64,000 bases of DNA from Marsupella aquatica (Eukaryota > Marchantiophyta). The stretch covers positions 12,028,001 through 12,092,000 of the forward strand of contig OZ316894.1 of the NCBI GenBank assembly GCA_973895155.1, given 5' to 3'. Within the stretch, counting starts at the first letter, position 1. Every line of letters begins with the position of its first letter. The position numbers and the translations under genes were made by a program. The notes beneath the pieces were generated by a model. It worked only from the letters and a program-made list of their open reading frames with translations. It was not told the DNA's origin and made no database searches. This document shows positions 12,110 through 31,609 of the stretch, piece by piece.

Positions 12110-13590
12110 AGTATTACATGCACATGAGTAAAGTGATAGAAGCCACCCAAATCAATTGCTACAAAAAAACCCTAGAATACAATCCTCACTTAAGTACATT
12201 GAGGAGATGCGCAAAACCAAAATACAATAACAAATACTATCTACATATGAAAACTGTCACCATAAGTCTAGAAAGATGTCACTCTTCAAAATTGATAAAC
12301 CTCCTTAACCCTGGACAAGTCATGCTTGATTTGGAAAAAAATTTCTCAAAAGGACTCATCAAATGAAGCTTCCATGGCCAGGGGCACTCCATGAAATTTG
12401 TACTTTATCTGTCCTTGACACTACTTACCCTGCCCAAGACAGCATCCTCGGACAGCCCTCGAGGACAGTTTGTGTGATTTGTGGGAGTAAGTGCTATTTC
12501 AACATTTTGCTCAAAATGAGAAATGTGCACAAAGTCTCAAAAACAAATTGCAATGGGTGACCATAGAAAAAACAAACTAAAAGGTGGATGTGCTATAGGC
12601 CAATACAAATTTGTTGTTTATACACCCACGTTAAAGTCCCCTATTTCAGATGACACTATGGTATTTATGTGAATTTGTTCAGTCAACAAGAATACATAAC
12701 CCCTTAAGTATTTGTGTCTCACTATTAGTATTTCAAATTGTTCAGTCTTCTTTTGTCCAAAAACTCCTTCATAAGGAACCTGGTTTACTCTAAAAGCTTG
12801 AAGCCCTTCTGATTTGTAAGGCCTAGTGATCACAACACCATTTTATCATGTATTGAAATTGTGATACAGGGCATTCAATCCCTAAGAATGCCCTCTTTGG
12901 GCTGTTCAGGCCATTCTGCTTTCTCAACCACTAAAATTAGCTGGATACATTTCAAGGAAAATTAGCTGGATACATAAGATCCAAGCATATAAAACAAATC
13001 CAGATTACTCCAGGTTAGCTATAGCACTCCATTCTCCCAAATTCAAAATTCCTCTCCATGAAAGCCCTTTCGCTTTCATTTGGGACAATGCCCTCATGTG
13101 AGGGCGTTACCTTTATTATACTGGGTTTGCTTGCTGTGAGGAGTAAATATGGAGTCTGATAACTCCCCTTTTTAGGTCTCTTGTAAGCAGCGGCCATTGT
13201 CAAATGAAACTCCCAAACCCATACTATCATGAATTTCTCATTCACTGCAAGACAAGCTTGGATGAACTGAGGGATTGTGTGTGAAGTTCACATGGACTGG
13301 CAAAGCGCGAATAGACTCAGACAACACCTTTTACACTTTTGACCCAAATGTGTTATGTAACTTGTCTCATGACCTTTTGCAGCCTGTTTCAATTACTTTG
13401 CCTGGTGTTATGTAGCATCAGTTGCCAGTGCTCGAACAAGACTTGTTTGCCCTATCTCTCAAACTTTGTGTAAAACAAGTTTAGTGTTGCTATCATGTAG
13501 TTCACCGGAGGTGTCCTTTGTTACAGAATGGTGTCCTGACTAAAGTATGCAGCAACAAAACAATGACTCAGACAGACCCAAACTACTCAG
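12110..13590. other. AT-rich spacer, nothing recognised
   Basis: Only short open frames occur and none has a recognisable domain. No convincing RNA gene or mobile-element ends were seen. Confidence 0.4.
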
Positions 13591-13728
13591 GGCGTCCTTC
13601 ATAAAAGTGAAACATCCTTTCAAAAAGTGGTAATTTGGCATCCTTCACAAAAGTGAAACATCCTTTCAAAAAGTGGTAATTTGGCATCCTTCATAAAAGT
13701 GAAACATCCTTTCAAAAAGTGGTAATTG
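13591..13728. repeat. 46-bp unit, three tandem copies
   Basis: The unit reads GGCATCCTTCATAAAAGTG, then AAACATCCTTTCAAAAAGTG, then GTAATTT. It is repeated three times with only a few substitutions between copies, so the array is young. Confidence 0.9.
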
Positions 13729-13811
13729 ACTGCTTGAACCCAAAGTATTCAGGGTGTATATGGCCAACACTGAAAGGTGCTTTCCCAAAATTCTACGCAG
13801 CCTATCCCGTT

Positions 13812-13993
13812 TTCTTTCTGGGTGTAGACTGTCTGATTGCTATACAGACTGGGGATGGACCAAGGCTTAGGGAAGTAGTTGACAAAGTAAGCAATTGGGG
13901 AAATCGGGGTGTTCTTTCTGGGTGTAAACTGGCTGATTGCTTTACACACTCCATGGGGATGGAACAAGGCTTAAGGAAGTAGTTGACAAAATA
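13812..13993. repeat. 100-bp tandem duplication
   Basis: TTCTTTCTGGGTGTAGACTG and its downstream context (GGGGATGGA, CAAGGCTTA, GGAAGTAGTTGACAAA) recur 100 bp further on with small differences. The repeat is non-coding. Confidence 0.75.
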
Positions 13994-14145
13994 ATCTTGA
14001 ATGTCGGTTAATCTTAGATTCACTGACAACCATTAGCTTCTGGCAAATGGGGTCCATGATTTGGTGGGCAACAGGCTGCCCGAATGGAATATCAAGAAGC
14101 AAGTTTTCCCCAAAAGTGGCAAACACTTTTTGGGGAGGTGGAATC

Positions 14146-14490
14146 TGTTAGGATTTACTCTTAGGTCTAGAGTTATGACTGTACCGTAGTTAAGGTTAAC
14201 CTTAGTCATAGATTTGGTTAGGTTAGTCATGCTGTGCACACTCTATAACCAAGCGGTGTTTGCTTGGTGAGTGGGAACTCAGGCTCATTGTTACGGAGCT
14301 AGTTGAGAGATAGAGAGAGCTTGCGTTATGGATGCTTGGAATGACGATCGGCCTAGAGTACAGTAAAGCTCTCGTGTGTTCCCGTGGACGTAGCCCTCAT
14401 GTGGAGGTGAACCACATATCTCTCTGTGTCGACTCTTGTGCGTTGGATGGTTCATGGGCTTGTCGTTGTAATTGTTGTCTATGCTCAACA
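14146..14490. mobile_element. solo LTR (Copia-like), 345 bp, TSD GAATC
   Basis: The element begins TGTTAGGATTTACTC and ends ATGCTCAACA, giving the TG...CA ends (TGTT/AACA) of an LTR. It is flanked on both sides by the same 5-bp direct repeat GAATC (14141-14145 and 14491-14495). No internal retrotransposon sequence sits on either side, so this is a solo LTR left by recombination between two LTRs. The interior has plant Copia-LTR character: a TATA-like CTATAACC, GAGAGAGAGCTTG, and a CCCGTGGACGTAG...GTGAACCAC segment. The superfamily assignment is by resemblance only. Confidence 0.8.
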
Positions 14491-14499
14491 GAATCTGGC

Positions 14500-16146
14500 A
14501 AAATTAAGGTGGCCTGGTTCCATGAAGTTGAGTGCATATGCGTGCATCAACCATTTCCCAATGACAGCCCCATTCGATGACGTGTCCTTTTGAGTCAAGC
14601 ATTCACTCAACTAGGCACATCAAAAAAATATGAGATATAGTGTGCCATCATTCCATACCATGATAAACCTTGTTGTTTCTTTTAACTCAATGCATATACT
14701 AACACATTTTGATGTGTGATTCCAGATTCATTCCTCGTCCTCTGTGAGCCGTACGATCCTTTGACCTGTCACCATCTCTGTCCACTTCGAAAACAATTAC
14801 ATTTTCTTCATGAACGCTTTTTCGTACCTGTACCTCATCCAAACTCGGAGCCAACGCGTTCGCTCCATGCTTTTGCTTTTCCACGAGAGCATTCAATAAT
14901 AAAGTGCGGTTCTTTCGATCGCATACAGCACTGACGATTCACACGGGATTGACAGAGAGTACTGCTAAACAGCGTTTGTGTCCTCCGTAGCGCCTGTACT
15001 GTCCTATGCTGTATGTACTGCTGTGCTGTTGTAGTTCCGGAGCACTGACCACGGATTCTAGCGATTCGACTGTTCCAGAGACGGAGCTTTTTTTTTACGG
15101 AGATTTTTTCTACAGACTGAATCACGGATCGAGGAAAGTGAGGAAAGGAAGGAAAAGCGGGCATGATTGGAACCTTATCCGCGAAACATTCGAGTCCACT
15201 CCATAAAGAGGAGAGAGAAAGAGTATCTATTTTTTCCGTCGAAAGCCCTAATAGAATTATGCGGACGAGTTGGATTGGAGCCGTGGAGGTGGATGTTGTG
15301 AGTGATACGGAGTAATTGCTTTTGCAGGTTGGTGGAGGAGTCCGAATCGCTGTCTGTCTTGCGCGAAATCATGTAATACAGAGCGGAACTGGGAAGGAGG
15401 TACTACTGTACAGAGTGGAGGAGTGTCGTGTAGTAATCATAAGCGCAAGCGCCAGCAAAAGATTGTGTGAACAGAGGGTGAAACGTGAGGATTATAAGGA
15501 GTTCCATTTGTTTGGGGGGAGTGAGCGCCAGCATATGCGAATTGCTGTGTCAACTTACTGTCAAACGGAGGATTATAAATCGTAACGGGTAGTATTGGCT
15601 AGTGCTACCATTCTGAACTCTTGGGAAAGTGACCACCGGTTCCACCGGTTTTTTTTCTAGGATTGTCGACACGCGCGCGCACTGAGAGCTGAGGAGGAGA
15701 ACTTGGCTTGGGTGTGAGCGAGCGTGTGCAGCGTACTTTAAACTTTGGATGTCCGTGGACTAGATTTGAGTGTGGGAGTCAGCGGGAATCAATCGAAGTG
15801 GATAAAGGTTGAGGGGAGGTTCCCCGAAGCATTATTTCGTATGACAGAGGAGAACCAAGAGTTGTAAGGTGAAGGACACAGGTACAATAATATCTCGCAG
15901 AAGCCAGTTATTTAGTTGATTGCAGAGAGGACATTGGGCGTTAGTGAGAGGAGAGGAATTACTATCAGGGAGGCAAGGGGAGGCAAAAAAGTGCAAAGGA
16001 CAAATGTATCTGCCACCCTGGAAGGAGGAGGCGGACAGGAGTTGAAGGGCTGGGAGGGGGTCGTTGGAGAAGAGATAGAGAGAGGGAATTTCAAGGGAGG
16101 CAATATAGAGAGAGTTAGGGAGTATGCTAGCTCTTTCAACATTCAT
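14500..16146 (+). promoter_or_regulatory. probable promoter and 5' leader of the GDH-like gene
   Basis: This is mostly non-coding sequence that becomes G/A-rich toward the coding exon. The coding frame of the first GDH exon is open back to about 15916 but has no ATG before 16147. No specific promoter element is claimed. Confidence 0.35.
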
Positions 16147-23676
<7,530 letters not shown>

Positions 23677-25063
23677 GAAACGGATTATTCTAACACAATT
23701 ATTCTTTGAACGGGACTGGAAGGTTGAATCACTATGTTTGGAAGACCTCTACTGTCGCACAGGCAAGCTTTTATAGCTTGCTTCAGCTGAATTTGAAGAC
23801 TGAGAGCAATTTATAGGGCTTCCCAGTTCCACATTTTTACTTGCAGCTGTGATTCTGCAAGGCTTTCCAACGGTGGGGCTTTAGATCAAAGATAATTGGA
23901 TCTACCATCAATGGTAATGTACTCCATATATTGTTTGTTATACAATTAGAGAAGTTAGGAAGGTGATGAAGATTAGCTCTCCTTCCCGTCATCAATCCAG
24001 TCAGTTCTATTCCTGATTCATTTTTCCTTTTGTAGTTTTCATCATCCAGTACCCATTAGATTGGTGACTAGCTGTCAATATTGTAAGGGGACTGTGTTGA
24101 AATAGATTTTGACGTGTAAGGATGGGCTTTTGAAAAGAGAAGGCTGCATCATCCTTGAGCAAGTGTACATCATGTCATCGTGACTAAAGTTGGTTGTGGC
24201 CGAGGTTTACCATAAAATGTCTGACGTTGAAGTCACAAGGAGTCATAAGAGTGACAGGTTCCATGAGTGACACTGTATCTACTTTTTGCAGCTGTGGCAG
24301 TGAAGGGTGTTATTGCCTCTAATAGTTTCAGCGTTATGTCATTAAATAACACGTTGCCTAAGTGACTTTAGGGATTTTAAACGTCATCAGATCATCGAGA
24401 AAAGCTACTGCAACTTTGTTCAAAAGTTACTGCAATTGAAGAGGTGTCTAGTGATTCTTGTGTACGAAGTGCAGTATGGTTAATGTTATGAATACTTTTC
24501 TTCGATACTGACTACTGTTAAAGTTCAAGAAAATGGGCTCGGGATCCAGGTCTGTTTGCTGCCTGGAAGCAAGAAAAGGGTATTTGAGCTTACTTACGAA
24601 ATTGGGGGACGGAATCCATATCTATTTTGCTGCCTAGAAACAAGAAAATGCCCTGTCACCTTTCTCAGATTCTGTTTGGCCCGGTCTTTGGTTCAATCCC
24701 TGCTCTACGCGCCAAATGTCCTTCCTAGTAATTATTTCAAAAATCAAATAACAAAATAGTTCAAGGTGTTCCCATCAAGCCAGTTGAGCTTTCCCTGTCG
24801 AAAACCATCCAGAAAAAGGGTGATTCATTGTTTCGTTTAATGCCAGACACAGCAGGCCTTCGTGTCATTGGGCTGCATGGAAGCCATGTGGTGCTGAGAC
24901 TTAGGACAAACAAGTGGACTTCCTGGGGCATCCACAGAGCTCATGGAATCCCAAGTCTTGGGACCAAAAGGGTGCAGAGGATTACTACATCCAGCAAGTC
25001 CATGTAGTCTGTGAGACTGAATAGGGGAGAAATGCTCCATCTTCCCTAAGCATCAAGAGCTAA
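23677..25063. other. 3' UTR and spacer, nothing recognised
   Basis: Non-coding sequence downstream of the GDH-like stop. A short direct repeat (near 24530-24650, AGAAAA...GAAAC/GGGGGACGG...TTTGCTGCCT context) is present. No domain-bearing frame is seen. Confidence 0.35.
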
Positions 25064-25267
25064 GAGCACCCCCCACTGGTAATTACATTTGATTGACTGC
25101 ACTTGTTGCATCCAGCCAGATGATCTCATGAGAAGTTTTCCACCCTTGTGATTATGTAACCAAACCTCCACTAGATCTGTCAGGTCTGTCACAAAGTTTG
25201 TAATCAGCCCTGCATCTGTTCTCCCAAACCCACCCAAAACCTGAAAATAGTCCCTGGTGGTAACTAC

Positions 25268-27268
25268 TAGTGTCGGGTGGGTATACTATCGCGGCAAGGT
25301 ATAGCATCCAGGTAAAGGTAAGGTATTGCAAAACCTTACCTGCAGGTATTGACTTTTGATATACCTTGTGTAATACCTTACCTGGCAGGTATAGATTTTG
25401 CTATACCTGTATTAATACCTACACCTCCCATGTACAGAGGGAGGTATAGGCCAGGTATTGATTTATGGAAAAATACTTTAAGTAGGTGCAAGGGTTTGGG
25501 GAAGGAGTAGGGGAGAGGCCTCTTTCTCTCACAAAAAGGCAGATACTTATACTGTATAGTTGTAAGGGTTTGACGAGGGTGCAGGGGAGTGCCTCCCATT
25601 CACCCTCTAGGCCAGTTTGGGAACGTAAACTGTGACATGTTAGGTTCCTTTGGATCTAATTCATTAGTGGATGTTTATTCGTAGGTGTGCCAAGGTATGA
25701 GAGAGATTTCATCGAAAGCTATCCAGGCAACCCTTCAGAAGACCATCACTTGGACTAAGAAGTCAGGCAAGGGGAGGCAAGAATTGGACCTAGCATGTGT
25801 TGATGTGTGCTTGACACCATGCAGGTTGCAACCTCTGGTGAAAACTAGGTTTGCTAGCAAGTTGTCCTATTCCAAGAGACCCTTGCTTATAGGACCGCCA
25901 TAAATGTTTGTTGTGGTCGACAAACAGCTGCTCTTGCTGCTCGAGTGCCACCCCCTACTACATGGACTGTTGCCAAAGCTGTCACTTCAGTTTTGAGCCC
26001 TGTGGTGACTCAGTGCATCTTGAATCAAACTCGAGGGTATTGGTTGTTGTCGGATGCTTTGCATGCAACCATAGGATTGAGCACAGATTTGAAAGTTGAG
26101 GTTGAAAGGAGAGCGTTGGTTTTCCCAATCCCTATGGTTGGAGAGTTTGAGTCTAAGCTGATGATGCTTCATTCACAGATGGCAAAATAACGAAGCTTTG
26201 GCAGTCCTGAGGCCCTTTCTTTCATTTTGCCAAAGCTATTGCACTCATGCTGCACATAACATGGTATGCATGATGCTTGATCCTAGGTACAAAAATTTGC
26301 AAGACCTTATTAGGTACATAGGAATAGATAGTGCTAAGGTGGGTGCTAAGGTCCTTGTGAGTCTTTTTGATGAGCATGACATCGTGCCAATGCTCATGGC
26401 TGCTAGTACATTTATGAGACCGGAGCATGAGACTGTTCTAGATCCTACCCTTGGCGTACATGTGCATGCATCTTTGCTTGGGGAAGGTGCATGTTCACAA
26501 GATGCATTGCACCATGTGGGCAAGGCCGAGTTATTTATGTTTAGGCAAGTTCACATCCCATCGGGTGTGCCTCCCCTTGCTTGGTGGAAGGAAAATGAGA
26601 GGACTTACCCTGTAGTTGGATTTTTGGCTAGACAATTCCTTGGCATTCCTGGCTCCCAAATTGAATAGAAGCGCATATTCTCAATTGCTGGTGTGTTAGT
26701 ACCTTTGTTGACTTAGGCTTTGGTTGGAAAATCTTGAGATGTTGGTGATGATCTCCAAGAATTGGCCAGATGATTGTAGGGTGGACACGGTTTTGGAGAC
26801 GGCTAACATTGGTGACTTCTTGGCTACGGAAGGTGATATCGTTGATGCTATCGAGGATGAGTTGCTTGATGCGGGATTGGTGGAGGAGGAGCCTTGACTG
26901 TAATATTTATTAGTTTTGATGGAAGCTGTCCCTGAAGTCGAAGCATATGTTATATCACCTAGTGTTATATGCAAATTCTGCAATTCAAAGGCGACTGATT
27001 TTTCTTGATAACATATTTGAGTTTGTATTCAAATTTGGGTCAAAATTTGTTATTAGGAGTCTTAATTTACTATACCTTTACCTATGCCCTTACTACCCCA
27101 GTATGGCCCGCCCTAAACTGAGTGTATACCTATACACGGTCTATAATCTGAGAATTTGTTTTTTAATATACCTCTATATTTTGAATTTTTTGGGGGACCC
27201 TAAACAAGTCCACTATACCTTTACCTGGCTGGTAACTATAAGGAAAGCCTTATGCCCGCCCAACACTG
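25268..27268 (+). mobile_element. hAT transposon, 2001 bp, 8-bp TSD GTAACTAC
   Basis: The element is flanked by identical 8-bp repeats GTAACTAC (25260-25267 and 27269-27276), the target size of hAT elements. The ends are TAGTGTCGGGTGGGTATA and, on the complement of the right end, CAGTGTTGGGCGGGCATA, an 18-bp inverted repeat with four mismatches. The subterminal zones carry many copies of GGTATAG/CAGGTATTG-type motifs, as hAT ends do. It encodes the remains of a hAT transposase. Confidence 0.88.
25685..26720 (+). pseudogene. hAT transposase remnant (C-terminal half)
   Basis: Fragments lie in more than one frame. 25945-26190 reads ...QCILNQTRGYWLLSDALH... and ends at a stop. 26198-26668 reads ...MMLDPRYKNLQDLIRYIG... 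and continues to the hAT dimerisation motif, PLAWWKENERTYPVVGFLAR then QFLGIP, which is broken by TAG just before KRIFSIAGVL (families usually have SERxFS here). MLDPRYK and the WW..N...YP..LAR..L.IP pattern are diagnostic of hAT. The N-terminal DNA-binding domain and an intact frame are missing, so no active transposase is expected. Confidence 0.82.
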
Positions 27269-27585
27269 GTAACTACACTGTTCATTGTGTTATGTAAAAA
27301 TGAGTAACTTTGGTGAAAGTAATATTGAGTCCAAAGTAACAGTACGTAATTCTTGTCGGTTTTCAAAATAGTTGTTTTCCTTTTTATTTAAAGTCCTAGT
27401 AATAATGGGTGATATAAGAGTCCAAAGTAAGACTCTTCATTGTGGAATTTTCAGAATCTTTATTTCTCTGCTATTTTCCACTCTTGAGACCAAGGTAACA
27501 CTAATTCACGGGTAGAACCCAAAAATTTCTACAAGTAACACTAATTACTGTGAACAGTGATCTAGTAATAGGTGAGATGCTCTAA

Positions 27586-29900
27586 GTGCCTTCAACTTCC
27601 CCTAGGAGGAAAGGAGCCCAAGCTTAAAAACTTTAGGGTGTGGATGTCATGAATGCCGTATCTTTACTCTACAAGTTATTTAGCATAGAGTAACCATTGT
27701 TGAGTTTCAATGGTTGGGAAATTGAATGGTTGCAGAATATACATTGAACATTTGCTTAGTAATGTATGACTTTGCCAAATAATTAATTAGGACAAGCTTT
27801 GCTTGAAATTTCAGCCTTGTTCAAAATTTCCATTGTTCATGTTTCAAAGAAAACTGGTATGGAGGTTCTTCCTGTCCCATTTGTCAATCCCACAGAATGG
27901 ACCAAACTTTCTATGGTAGGAGTGTGGTTACGTAAACTCAAAGCACCTGTTGGTAACCAACTTAATATGGGAGCCCTATTTGTGGTCATAACCCAAGCTC
28001 TGTCCAAGATCTGTAGACCTGAGTTTAGGGACCCAAGTTAAGCTTAAATTTTTCATTCATATAATTTGATAAGCAAGGGAAGAGAAAATTATGATCTAGA
28101 TATATGTAAGTTTAGGTTATATGTTCACAACAATGTTTACCTAATATTTGCATATCCTCGATAATGATGTTCATTAACTTTGTCCATGGTAGCAATTTCC
28201 ATTGCTAAAATTAAATTATGTCATTGCATAAAGACTTTTGTAGCCCACGATAGGGTGTTTGAGGCCTTGGGGGTGATCCTAGCTTAATTTAAAAACCCAT
28301 ATTTGCTAAAGCAAAACTTTCAAAGATTACTCTATATTTGCACGTTAAATATACTCTTTGCATTATAAATGTATATGTTTGGGAATGTTTTTAATATATG
28401 AGTCCGTTATACCTGCTTTTGCCTTCCTGCTTACGAAAATTTTGCAAATATCATACACATATATATATGTTTACTCACATGTTGTTCCTACAGATTTCCA
28501 TAGTGGATCCCCCAAGATCTGAGGCACAGTTCATTTCCTTAAATTTTACAATATATAATGGGAGTAAGCGCTTTCAATTTTCTAAGATGTATGTCCTTCA
28601 ATTTCCTAAGATAAACCCTCCCTTCTTGCCAAAGTCTTTCCCCACCTGCTTAAACAGAAAAGAAAAGAAAAAAGCAACAATTGAAAAGGAAAAGCCCAAA
28701 GGGCGAAGGAAAAAACCAATTGCCCCCTCTCCTTCCCCCACTTTCTCCAGTCCCTCCCTTTCCTTAGCAAAAAGCCAAATAACTCAATGGCCTGCCCTTC
28801 CTTTTGCTCACTTTTGCTCCCCCTCCACCCCCCCCCCCAACAATTTAAAAATAAAAATAAAAAGAATAAAAAGAATAAAAGAACCCACAAAGACACCAAA
28901 ATGAAAAAATGTAAGCATCTCCACTCTTCATTCTTCATGTTTCAAAAGAAAAAGGAGCCCATGGAATCTATTTTCACAACCAACACTTAAATGTGCTCCA
29001 CTAGTATGGTATTGTTTTTATAATTTCTCTAGAATTTTGTTCTTGTACATTTAGGCACTATTCTATGCTATAATTTTCTATTTCAAATTTGAAGTTAGTA
29101 AACTAGAAGAAGGAAACAGTACAAAAACCATCACCATAAAACCAGAAAATCACAATAAACATGAGTATTTTAATTAAGGAAACTTTGGAAAATCATAGAC
29201 ACGGCACGACTCAACGTATCACGCTACTGTATACTGGTATACTGTAACACACTGTAACACGTCATGATGAGCAGATGAGGCTTGCATGGCTACCATAGGA
29301 GCGACGGACGAATCAATCCTATACCGTAGTAGGGAGTTACCGTATGGTACATCCTCGTAACCATAGTAACCTCGTAAACCACATCTGGCAACCGTACCGG
29401 AGCTCACAGGGTGGTAACCGGGCAGTACCTCTTGTCCGTCAGACTACTGTAGTACAGTTGAACTGCCACATCGAAAACATTCTTACATTTGGACGGATGC
29501 ATTTGAATTTTTTTAAAAGATTATCTACCTTTTATTTTCTTTATAAAAAATGGTTTTCATTTGAGTATGGTAATGGGAGCATGGTATAGGGATATCAAGT
29601 ACCTTATGGTCGCCCTGCATAATTATACAGGGAGGCATGCAAGGAACTTTCACATCCCATTATTGGACAATCATAGCATAAGTGTGAGTAAGACGAGTTT
29701 GGTTAATCCAGGCTGCTTGTATTTTGAACGGACAGCAGAGATTAAATGACATGCAACATGTACATGAAAAGTATTAAAGTATTAACATCATGCAAATATT
29801 ATTGAACAAAGTGAGGTAGTTCTGGCGGGTCCCAAAACTCACTCCTGGTGCTTGGCAAGAAACCCATCATCTAACTAATAGGTTATGAGCGAAAGGCACA
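27586..29900. other. AT-rich spacer, nothing recognised
   Basis: Non-coding, with low-complexity purine/pyrimidine runs (for example the A/G-rich and C-rich stretch 28640-28900). Open frames there follow from composition and are not accepted as genes. Confidence 0.35.
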
Positions 29901-29917
29901 CTAGGGAGCGTGCTGTG

Positions 29918-30012
29918 TGGAGTTAAGCCTGTACACTGTGGAGCCTGTTGTCTGGAGTTAAGCCTGTAGACTATGGAGCTTGTTGTCTGGAGTTGAGCCT
30001 CTAGACGGTGAT
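29918..30012. repeat. short tandem repeat, about 42-bp unit, 2.5 copies
   Basis: GGAGTTAAGCCTGTAGACTA and TGGAGCTTGTTGTCT, with variants, repeat in succession. Confidence 0.65.
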
Positions 30013-30379
30013 TCCTGGGTGGTGGCAAGTAAATAGAATTAGGGAAAGAGGGGAGAGCAAGACTGGGTTTGAGCAAAGGCAGTCTAGCTAGGATATACTC
30101 AAATATACAAGGAAACATAGAGATGAGACTGCAGGATATGCAAAGGAGACATTCATTCAGTCTTTAGTGTCAAAAGAGCTCTTTGGGAGCGCAAGAGGCT
30201 GGTGTGGCAGCTTCTGAAAAGGCTGAAGGGATATAAATCACTCCTCCTTAAAGGCAATGCTCCTGAACTTAGTTGTGAATTTTTTATTGTCGGTTTTGGG
30301 TAGACCTACGAACCCACAATGCGCTACCAGGATGTTACTACATACCAACTACGTTGATCTTTCGTGGTTCGGGTAGAGA

Positions 30380-31609
30380 GACCTAGAGTGGTTTAATTAC
30401 TGTAACCCGAGTAAGCAACCGGCTAGCGCCGGCCGGCAAGCAGCCCGGCCAGCCAGTCAGCCAGCCAGCTAGCAAGCAAGGGTGGGCGGGGGCGGGCGGT
30501 GGCGGGCGGTGGCGAGGGTTCCCGAGCCCGAGCCCGGGGCTACAGTCGTAGTCGTAGTTGTAATCGTAGTCATAGTCGTAGTCGTAGTCGGACTGTGGCT
30601 GCTGCCCTCTGCTTCGTTCGTTCATACGTTCGTTCGTTCGTTTGCGACCCTCGTCATTTGACTCGCTGGTTCTTTGTGTGCGACAGGAATGTGGTGGATC
30701 AGTGTGAGGAGAGTAGCGTCGTGTGTTCGCTCTTCTCCTCGAGTACAAATCGTGAAAGACGACCATACTCCATGTTGGTGTTGCTCTCCGTCTGGGAACG
30801 AAGAAAGCCACAGGAGTATCGATCAATAATAGTCTCAGCAGCAGCAGAAGCACCAGGAGCAGTAGTAGCAAGAGTTGTTGTCGATCGGCAAGGCAGGCAC
30901 CTGTGATCATCAGTTCATCACATCGCAACATCTCTTCTTCTTGGTAGACTAGACGAGACGGGAAGGGACGAGCGGATTGTGCACTGTAGCAGTACAGCGG
31001 ATCGAGCGGAAGGTCAGGCTTGGCTGCCTGGCTGCCTGCCAGCAAGCCTGCCGTTACTTCGGGAGGGGGAGGGCCGGGGGTTTCGGGGCCCGTCGAAGAT
31101 GCGCCCGTAGTGGAGGAGGCGGGAGAGAGGGAGAGTCGGAGAACGGGAGAAAAGGTTGGATCATCTGGAGGCGAGGAGGTTTGAAAGCGAAGCTGGAGGA
31201 GGAGTTGCGGAGATCGGAGTATCAGGGCATCAGGGCAGGGGCGGGCGGGGCGGGATTGGAGTGGAATATGTGTAAATGGAGTGCGTGCATGTGATGGATG
31301 TGGATGATGTGGTGCCGAAGGTCGCAGGATCGATTTGTAAGGGTAGTGGTGATTTGTAAGGGTAGTGACCGAACTTTCCCTCCGATAGCGTGGAGAGCTC
31401 GGAAATTCGCATTTCCTCTTCTGTTGGTGCATCCGGCGAATCGATTACGCTGTCAGTCGGTGTGCTTGAAGACGAACGCGGTTTAGCAGAGTATAGTGTG
31501 GTGCTTGCCCCGAAAACATCGTCGTCCCAGGTGAAGGGCGCGAAAGGAAGGAAGGTTTGATTAGGTTAGTGAGTGCGGTCAGGCCGCAGGTGGAGCCAAC
31601 CTTGGAAAG
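30380..31609 (+). promoter_or_regulatory. GC-rich promoter/leader region of the AGD14-type gene
   Basis: A sharp rise in G+C over the surrounding spacer marks this region. It contains CCGG/GGCC-rich runs, a GTCGTAG/TCGTAG simple repeat (about 30545-30590), TTCG repeats (30615-30645) and CAG/CAGCAG runs. A long minus-strand open frame (30383-31432) is a by-product of this composition. I read the region as promoter and long 5' leader of the ArfGAP gene that starts at 31610; the exact transcription start is unknown. Confidence 0.5.

Larger units (their letters stand above)
25064..27582. mobile_element. Harbinger/Tourist-like element interrupted by a hAT insertion
   Basis: The left end GAGCACCCCCCACTGG and the right end (complement GAGCATCTCACC) resemble the terminal repeat GAGCATCTCCAACC of the better-preserved element at 51953-52372. 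Both ends are flanked by TAA (25061-25063 and 27583-27585), the 3-bp target type of PIF/Harbinger elements. Removing the internal hAT element (25268-27268) and one duplication leaves about 510 bp of non-coding MITE. The terminal repeats have diverged, so the call is tentative. Confidence 0.5.

Noticed and set aside
28398-28938. 168-codon (+) and 110-codon (-) frames
   Set aside because: Low-complexity A/G- and C-rich sequence with Lys/Pro/Ser or Phe/Leu runs; no domain and no splice context.
30383-31432. 349-codon open frame on the minus strand
   Set aside because: It is antisense to the GC-rich leader of the ArfGAP gene, is low-complexity (Pro/Ser/Leu runs, YDYDYD repeats from a simple repeat) and has no domain. 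Composition explains it.
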